In this document: positions 58,669 to 64,000 of the stretch, one piece after another
Position numbering within the stretch: position 1 is the first letter of the stretch
Layout: each line of letters opens with the position of its first letter
From: Nonomuraea polychroma
Lineage (GTDB): Bacteria > Actinomycetota > Actinomycetes > Streptosporangiales > Streptosporangiaceae
Direction of reading: 5' to 3'
DNA: 64,000 nt
Assembly (NCBI RefSeq): GCF_004011505.1
Contig: NZ_SAUN01000001.1
Coordinates: forward strand, 6,971,501 to 7,035,500
The notes under the pieces: generated by a model
What the model saw: the letters and a program-made list of their open reading frames with translations, nothing else
What the model was told of the DNA's origin: nothing
Database searches by the model: none
Program-made: the position numbers and the translations under genes

Positions 58669-59691
58669 ATGCGCGCATGGCGTCCGGTCCTGGTAGTCAC
58701 CGCTTTGAGCATTGCGCTCGCCGGTTGCGGCTCCGCAGACACCTCCGGCAGTAGCACCACCACTGCAGCCTCTGCCGCACCCTCCGGCCCTTGGTCGTTC
58801 ACGGATGGGTCCGGCAAGGTTGTCAAAGCGGACAAGACCCCGACACGGATCATCGCGCACGCGGGCGAGGCGGCCGCGTTGATGTCCTTCGGCATCAAGC
58901 CGGTCGGCATCTACGCCGACGAGTCGGTCAAGACCGACGCGAACCTGAAGGATCTCGACCTGACCGGCATCGAGATCCTTGGCCAGGAGTGGGGCAAGAT
59001 CGATGTGGAGAAGGCCGCGGCCCTGCGGCCGGACCTGATCGTCGGCGACTGGTGGCCGGCGGAGAAGGCGCACAGCGGCCTGGAGGAAGGCGTCGACGAG
59101 AAGAGCAAGAAGCTCGCCGAGCTGGCTCCGGTGGTGGGTGTCTCCCAGGGCAAGTCGATCGTCGACCTGGCCAAGGGGTACGAGGAGCTCGCCAAGAGCC
59201 TGGGCGCCAAGGTCGACGCCCCGGAGATCGCCGCGAACAAGAAGCGCTTCGAGGACGCGGTGGCCACGTTCAAGGAGGCGGTCGCGGCCAAGCCGGACCT
59301 CACCGTTGCCGCGATGTCGCCAGCGGACGACAAGCTCTACTTCGCCAACCCGGAGTACGCCCCTGAACTGCTGGACTTCCAGAGCTGGGGCATGAAGGTG
59401 ATCAACCCGGAGAGCCCGGACCCCGGCTTCCCGTACTGGGAGAACCTGAGCTGGGAGAACGCCGACAAGTACCAGCCCGACCTGATCCTCTTCGACGGCC
59501 GCAGCTACAAGCCCACCTCCAACGCCGAGTGGGGTAAGAAGCAGCCCACGTGGTTCAAGATCAAGGCGGCCAAGGCGGGGGCGGTCGTGGCGTGGCCGGC
59601 GTACTGGCTGCACACCTACGGGGACTTCGCCACCGAGCTTGACAAGCTGACGGCCGCGGTGAAGACCGCGGACCCGAACATCGGCGACTGA
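58669..59691 (+). CDS. Iron-siderophore-binding lipoprotein (FecB/FhuD type)
   Basis: The 340-residue product has a signal peptide with lipobox (SIALAGC, Cys20) and a two-lobed TroA/FecB-like binding domain. Its start pattern, TPTRIIAHAGEAAALMSFGI, and EKAAALRPDLIVGDWW and the later KYQPDLILFDG are typical. The final strand-helix AYWLHTYGDFATELDKLTAA is also conserved. It captures ferric siderophores outside the membrane for the permeases encoded next. An IdeR-type box lies upstream. Confidence 0.92.
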   Translation: MRAWRPVLVVTALSIALAGCGSADTSGSSTTTAASAAPSGPWSFTDGSGKVVKADKTPTRIIAHAGEAAALMSFGIKPVGIYADESVKTDANLKDLDLTGIEILGQEWGKIDVEKAAALRPDLIVGDWWPAEKAHSGLEEGVDEKSKKLAELAPVVGVSQGKSIVDLAKGYEELAKSLGAKVDAPEIAANKKRFEDAVATFKEAVAAKPDLTVAAMSPADDKLYFANPEYAPELLDFQSWGMKVINPESPDPGFPYWENLSWENADKYQPDLILFDGRSYKPTSNAEWGKKQPTWFKIKAAKAGAVVAWPAYWLHTYGDFATELDKLTAAVKTADPNIGD

Positions 59692-59700
59692 TCAGCGCTG

Positions 59701-60729
59701 ATGAGCAGTTCGACACATGTCGCACGCAGAGCCACGGCCCTCGGGCCGGGGCTCGCCCTGCTGTGCGTATTACTGGCCCTGGTCGCCTTTCTCAGCATCA
59801 CCCTGGGCTCGCGCTCGATCGGCCTGCCTGAGGTGCTGCGTGCCCTGGGCAGCCTGGACACCGACGGGTCGATCAACAGCACGGTGACGCTGGAGCTGCG
59901 GGTGCCCCGCACGCTGCTCGGCGTCCTGGTGGGCGCCGCCCTCGGCGTGGCCGGCGCCATCCTGCAGGGCGTCACCCGCAACCCGCTGGCCGATGCGGGC
60001 GTCATGGGCATCAACTCCGGCGCGGCCGCCTTCGTGGTCTTCGCCATCACGGTGCTCGGCGTGCGCGGCGCGGGCGTCTACGTCTGGTTCGCCTTCGCCG
60101 GGGCGATCGCGGCCCTCGTGCTGGTGTACGCGATCGCCTCGCTCGGCCGGGAGGGCGCCACCCCCGTCAAGCTGGCCCTGTCCGGCGTGGCCGTCACCGC
60201 AGGACTGGCTTCGGTGACCACCGGGATCGTGATGACCAACGTGGACGCGCTCAACGAGCTGCGGTTCTGGCAGGTGGGGTCGCTGGCCGGGCGGTACGCC
60301 CCGATCCTGACCGGGGTCGCGCCGTTCCTCATCATCGCCCTGATCGCCTCGCTGGGTTTCGGGCGGGCGCTCAACGGGCTCGCGCTCGGCGAGGACATGG
60401 CCCGCGGCCTCGGCCAGCAGGTCACCCGCACCCGGACAGCGGCGTTCGCCGTCGTCGCGGTGCTCGCCGGGGCCGCCACGGCCGCCTGCGGACCGATCGT
60501 CTTCGTCGGGCTGGTCGTGCCGCACGTCGCGCGGTTCATCTGCGGCCCGGACTACCGGTGGATCCTGCCGTACTCCATGCTGCTGGCCCCGATCGTGCTG
60601 CTGCTGGCCGACGTCCTCGGCCGGGTGGTGGTCACCCCCGACGAACTGCAGGTCGGTGTGGTCCTCGGGGTGCTCGGGGCGCCGGCGTTCATCGGCATCG
60701 TCCGCTACGGCCGGATGTCGGAGGTGTGA
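59701..60729 (+). CDS. Iron-siderophore ABC transporter permease (FecCD family)
   Basis: The 342-residue membrane protein has about ten helices. Conserved FecCD motifs are RVPRTLLGVLVGAALGVAGA, GVTRNPLADAGVMGINSGAA and the cytoplasmic GPIVFVGLVVPHVARFICGP. It starts 9 nt after the lipoprotein gene. With the following gene it forms the heterodimeric channel. Confidence 0.93.
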   Translation: MSSSTHVARRATALGPGLALLCVLLALVAFLSITLGSRSIGLPEVLRALGSLDTDGSINSTVTLELRVPRTLLGVLVGAALGVAGAILQGVTRNPLADAGVMGINSGAAAFVVFAITVLGVRGAGVYVWFAFAGAIAALVLVYAIASLGREGATPVKLALSGVAVTAGLASVTTGIVMTNVDALNELRFWQVGSLAGRYAPILTGVAPFLIIALIASLGFGRALNGLALGEDMARGLGQQVTRTRTAAFAVVAVLAGAATAACGPIVFVGLVVPHVARFICGPDYRWILPYSMLLAPIVLLLADVLGRVVVTPDELQVGVVLGVLGAPAFIGIVRYGRMSEV

Positions 60730-60731
60730 TC

Positions 60732-61796
60732 ATGACAGCGACCACACCTGCCGCGCCGCCGGCCGCCGCGACCGCCGGCGCGTTCCGAACCACCCGGCGC
60801 CGCCGGGCCACCCGTTCGGTTGTGGTGACGTGCTCGCTGGCCGTGGCCGTCACCGCGCTGTTCGTGCTCACCATGATGGTGGGCAGCTTCCAGCTCAGCG
60901 CGGGCGAGGTCATCGCCTCGGTGCTCCAACTGCGTGACGACCCCAGCGTCGACTTCGTCGTCCGGGGGTTGCGGCTGCCCACCGCGGCGTCCGCGCTGGC
61001 CGTCGGTCTCGCCCTCGGCGCCGCCGGGACGATCTTCCAGCAGCTGCTGCGCAACCCTCTCGCGTCCCCCGATTTCGTCGGCATCAACGCCGGCGCCGGG
61101 TTCGCCGCCATCACCGGGATCGTGCTGTTGCAGGTCGGCGGACTGGCCGTGAGCGCGCTCGCGCTCGCCGGAGCCGTCGTCGCCGCATTGCTGATGTACG
61201 TCCTCGCCTGGCGCGACGGCGTCGCCGGCTACCGGTTCATCCTCATCGGCATCGGAGCCACGCTCTTCTTCGACGGCCTGATCGGCTACATGCTGACCCG
61301 AGCCCAGCTGTCCGACGCCCGGCAGGCGATGCATTGGCTGACCGGCTCCGTCGGGCAGGCCGAGCCCGGTGAACTTCGGCTCCTCCTCGGCGCCGTGCTG
61401 CTCCTCCTGCCCACCGCGGTCCTCCTGCAGCGGCAGCTGCGGGCGCTGGAGCTCGGCGACGACACCGCTCGGGCGCTGGGCATCCGTACCGAGCTCAGCC
61501 GCGCCGGCCTGCTTGCCACGGCAGTGGTGCTGACGGCCCTGGCCGTCGCCGTGGCCGGCCCCATCGTCTTCGTCGCACTCGTCGCCGGCCCGATCGCCAA
61601 CCGGCTGCTCGGCCCCGCCACGGGCGGGATCATCCCAGCCGCGCTGGTCGGAGCCGCGCTGCTGCTCACCGCCGACCTCATCGCCGTCCACCTGCTGCCG
61701 ACGGCGCTGCCCACCGGCGTGGTGACCGGCGCGGTCGGCGCACCCTACCTGCTGTGGCTGCTGGCCACCACGAACCGGCAAGGAGCGGGCGGATGA
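60732..61796 (+). CDS. Iron-siderophore ABC transporter permease (FecCD family), second subunit
   Basis: The 354-residue protein starts with a basic cytoplasmic tail and has about ten helices, with RLPTAASALAVGLALGAAGT, LLRNPLASPDFVGINAGAGF and GPIVFVALVAGPIANRLLGP, typical of the FepG-type subunit. The ATG at 60732 is 8 nt after GGAGG and 2 nt after the preceding stop. Its stop overlaps the ATPase start (ATGA). Confidence 0.93.
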   Translation: MTATTPAAPPAAATAGAFRTTRRRRATRSVVVTCSLAVAVTALFVLTMMVGSFQLSAGEVIASVLQLRDDPSVDFVVRGLRLPTAASALAVGLALGAAGTIFQQLLRNPLASPDFVGINAGAGFAAITGIVLLQVGGLAVSALALAGAVVAALLMYVLAWRDGVAGYRFILIGIGATLFFDGLIGYMLTRAQLSDARQAMHWLTGSVGQAEPGELRLLLGAVLLLLPTAVLLQRQLRALELGDDTARALGIRTELSRAGLLATAVVLTALAVAVAGPIVFVALVAGPIANRLLGPATGGIIPAALVGAALLLTADLIAVHLLPTALPTGVVTGAVGAPYLLWLLATTNRQGAGG

Positions 61797-62566
61797 CCCG
61801 GCTACACGCCGAGGGCCTGACCCTCGGCTACGACGACCAGGCGATCGTGACCAACCTCGACGTCCAGGTCCTGGACGGCAAGATCACCATGATCGTGGGC
61901 GCCAATGCGTGCGGCAAGTCCACACTGCTGCGCGGCCTGGCCCGGCTGCTCAAGCCCCGCCACGGCGCCGTCTACCTCGACGGCAAGGCGTTGACCGAGA
62001 TGAGCACCCACGAGGTGGCCAAAGTGCTCGGGCTGCTGCCGCAGACCCCCCTCGCGCCCGACGGCATCACCGTCGCCGACCTGGTCGCCCGCGGCCGCTA
62101 CCCGCACCAAGGGTGGTTCCGCCGGTGGACCGAACGCGACGACGACGCCGTCACCCGGGCCCTCGACGCCACCGGCACCGCCGACCTGGTCAACCGCCCG
62201 CTCCGGCAGCTCTCCGGCGGCCAGCGGCAGCGCGTCTGGGTGGCGATGGCGCTCGCCCAGGACACCGACCTGCTGCTGCTCGACGAACCCACGACCTACC
62301 TGGACATCAACCACCAGGTGGAGCTGCTGCGGCTGCTGCGGAAGCTGAACGCGGAGTCCGGGAAGACCATCGTGGTCGTCCTCCACGACCTCAACCTCGC
62401 CTGCCGCTTCAGCGACCACGTCATCGCGATGGCGGAAGGCGCCATCGTCGCCGAAGGCGCGCCGACCGAGGTGGTCACCGCCGAGTTGGTCGAGAAAGTC
62501 TTCGGCCTCGCCTGCGTGGTGGTGCCCGACCCGGTCGCCGGCACACCGATGGTGGTGCCGTCCTGA
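61793..62566 (+). CDS. Iron-siderophore ABC transporter ATPase (FecE family)
   Basis: The 257-residue ATPase has Walker A VGANACGKSTLLRGL, where the usual Gly before Lys-Ser is part of CGKST, the Q-loop LLPQTPLAP, the FecE-type ARGRYPHQGWF, signature LSGGQRQRVWVAMALAQ, Walker B LLLLDEPTTYLD and His switch VLHDLNLA. All catalytic residues are intact. It energises the two permeases and closes the four-gene operon. Confidence 0.95.
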   Translation: MTRLHAEGLTLGYDDQAIVTNLDVQVLDGKITMIVGANACGKSTLLRGLARLLKPRHGAVYLDGKALTEMSTHEVAKVLGLLPQTPLAPDGITVADLVARGRYPHQGWFRRWTERDDDAVTRALDATGTADLVNRPLRQLSGGQRQRVWVAMALAQDTDLLLLDEPTTYLDINHQVELLRLLRKLNAESGKTIVVVLHDLNLACRFSDHVIAMAEGAIVAEGAPTEVVTAELVEKVFGLACVVVPDPVAGTPMVVPS

Positions 62567-62656
62567 TGGCGCCTGCAACCGCCAGGAAGCCAGTGCAGAG
62601 CAGGTGAAGCAACGACGGTTCCCGCTATGGGCGGACCGCGAGGTGTTGGTCCGGGC

Positions 62657-64000
62657 ATGAGTACCCCCGACACCCGCGTCGCCCCGGCCACCCTGCGCAC
62701 GGCGACCGGACGCGAGGCCACCCGTTGGGTCGTGGCGCACTGCCGCGCAGTGCCATGGCTGACGGTCGCCGCCGTGCTCACCACGGTGGCCGGGGCGGCG
62801 CTTGCCGTGCTGCCGGTGCTCCTGCTCGGCCGGGTGGTCGACGGGGTGATCGCCGGCGAACCACCGTCGATCCTCGTCACGATCGGCGCGCTCATGGTGG
62901 CCGCCGCGCTGCTCGGCGCCGTGGCCACCGCGGCGTCGACGTACCTGATCGGACGGCTGGGCGCGGATCTGCTCGCGCGGCTGCGGGAGGGCGCCGTCCG
63001 GGCGGTGCTGGGAATGCCGAGCGCGCGGATCGAGCAGGTCGGCCGGGGGGACGTGCTGTCCAGGGTCGGCGACGATGTGGCCGTCATTTCCAAGGGCATC
63101 CGCACGGCCATCCCCACGGTGTTCTCGGCGGGAGTGCTGGTCGTCATCGCCACGGCCGGCATGTTCGGGCTGGACTGGCGACTCGGCCTGGCGGGCGCCG
63201 GCGCGCTGCCCGCGTACGCGCTGGCCCTGCGCTGGTATCTCCCCCGGTCCGCCCCGCTCTATCGGAGGCAGCGGGCGGCCCAGGCCGATCGTGCGCAAGC
63301 GTTGATCAGTGGTCTGAACGGGATCGACACGGTCCGGGTGTACCGCCTTGAGGACGCCTTCCGTGAGAAGGTCACCAGCGAGTCGTGGCGGGTGCGCGAT
63401 CTCGGTATCGAGGTGTTCCGGCTCTTCGGCCGGTTCGTCGGCAGAGAGAACCGCGCCGAGTTCATCGGGCTGGTCCTGATCGTCGTGGTGGGGTACGCCC
63501 TGCTGGAGGCCGATGCCGCCACCCTGGGCGAGGTGTCGGCGGCCCCGCTGGTGTTCCATCGGCTGTTCAACCCACTGGGCTCCATCATGTTCACCTTCGA
63601 CGAGGCGCAGAAGTCGGGCGCGAGCCTGACCCGGCTGGTCGGGGTGCTGGGCGAGGCCGCGGAGGACCGGCTGGTGGGCAGTGCCGGCGCCGGGTCCGCG
63701 GACGTCACGCCGTACCCGGTGACGGTCAAGGGACTGACGTTCAGCTACCCCGATTCCGAGGAGCCGGTCCTCCGGGACGTCGACCTGACGATCCCGGCCG
63801 GCGGTTCGCTCGCGCTGGTGGGCGCGACGGGCGCGGGCAAGACCACCCTGGCCGCGCTGATCGCGGGCATCGGCGCCCCGCAGGCCGGATCGGTGCGCAT
63901 CGGGTCGACCGACCTCGCGGACCTGGACGAGGCGGGGGCTCGGGCCTTGGTGAGCATCCTGACGCAGGAGACGCACGTGTTCTCCGGTTCGCTCGCCGAC
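62657..64000 (+). CDS. ABC exporter half (TMD-NBD), 3' end outside window
   Basis: The frame runs from the ATG at 62657 to the right edge, 448 codons. It has an ABC_membrane domain (six helices, about residues 30-320) and the beginning of a nucleotide-binding domain with Walker A LVGATGAGKTTLAALIAG and the Q-loop ILTQETHVFSG. The signature and Walker B lie beyond the window. No well-spaced ribosome-binding site is seen. It follows the Fec operon by 90 bp and may be half of a second exporter for siderophore or peptide export; a partner gene is expected downstream. Confidence 0.85.
   Translation, partial: MSTPDTRVAPATLRTATGREATRWVVAHCRAVPWLTVAAVLTTVAGAALAVLPVLLLGRVVDGVIAGEPPSILVTIGALMVAAALLGAVATAASTYLIGRLGADLLARLREGAVRAVLGMPSARIEQVGRGDVLSRVGDDVAVISKGIRTAIPTVFSAGVLVVIATAGMFGLDWRLGLAGAGALPAYALALRWYLPRSAPLYRRQRAAQADRAQALISGLNGIDTVRVYRLEDAFREKVTSESWRVRDLGIEVFRLFGRFVGRENRAEFIGLVLIVVVGYALLEADAATLGEVSAAPLVFHRLFNPLGSIMFTFDEAQKSGASLTRLVGVLGEAAEDRLVGSAGAGSADVTPYPVTVKGLTFSYPDSEEPVLRDVDLTIPAGGSLALVGATGAGKTTLAALIAGIGAPQAGSVRIGSTDLADLDEAGARALVSILTQETHVFSGSLAD

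Overview
The window is high-GC DNA from a filamentous actinomycete. Supporting signs are strong G/C bias at third codon positions, many GTG starts, chains of genes joined by ATGA/TGATG overlaps, a complete conservon (cvnA-D: sensor, roadblock, DUF742, GTPase), and Zur-type and IdeR-type boxes. The CBM2 glycoside hydrolases, LplABC-type sugar transporter, P450 and F420/flavin enzymes would fit Streptosporangiaceae such as Nonomuraea, but that family placement is inference. I see no rRNA, tRNA, CRISPR array, intact insertion sequence or phage genes.

Layout. 1-2.4 kb: the 3' part of a secreted subtilase. 2.5-5.4 kb: a zinc-starvation island of cysteine-poor ribosomal proteins (L32, S14, L28, L33 on the minus strand; S18 on the plus strand), a COG0523 protein and a small His-rich protein, arranged around a Zur-type box, with remnants of rpmE and of a Fur/Zur-type regulator. 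5.5-13.4 kb: MarR regulator, Ser/Thr kinase, MFS transporter, second MarR, and two LLM flavoenzymes, the second fused to a BBE-type FAD oxidase. 13.4-21 kb: glycosyltransferase plus GH92 mannosidase, aldo/keto reductase, secreted hydrolase, DUF899 protein, XRE/DUF2975 pair. 21.2-29.5 kb: a sugar-utilisation operon (lipoprotein, two permeases, DUF624, GH127 arabinofuranosidase) below two LacI regulators and a LacI-type operator. 29.6-30.8 kb: chimeric gene debris (SDR-LuxR; WhiB-catalase). 30.8-34.5 kb: a three-subunit PaoABC-like molybdenum hydroxylase. 35-40 kb: an ankyrin/DUF6461 protein and two secreted GH5 enzymes (multi-modular glucanase, mannanase). 40-47.8 kb: VOC protein, phosphotransferase, P450 with its own fused ferredoxin-reductase, CehA-like metallohydrolase, DUF1838 protein. 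47.9-51.8 kb: the conservon. 52-54.8 kb: PucR-type regulator, HSL esterase, cupin. 54.9-64 kb: an iron/siderophore region with a heterodimeric ABC exporter pair, an IdeR-type box, a FecBCDE-type importer and the start of another ABC exporter.

The strongest unusual theme is a series of small deletion scars. Genes have been cut to a short in-frame tail or fused to the end of an unrelated gene, often with the ribosome-binding site and stop/start overlaps kept. Examples are rpmE (29 codons left), a Fur/Zur fragment, an SRPBCC remnant, a shortened DUF2975 gene, an SDR-LuxR chimera, a WhiB-catalase chimera, a STAS fragment, a TetR tail, and a GH92 gene whose conserved N-terminus has no ordinary start codon.
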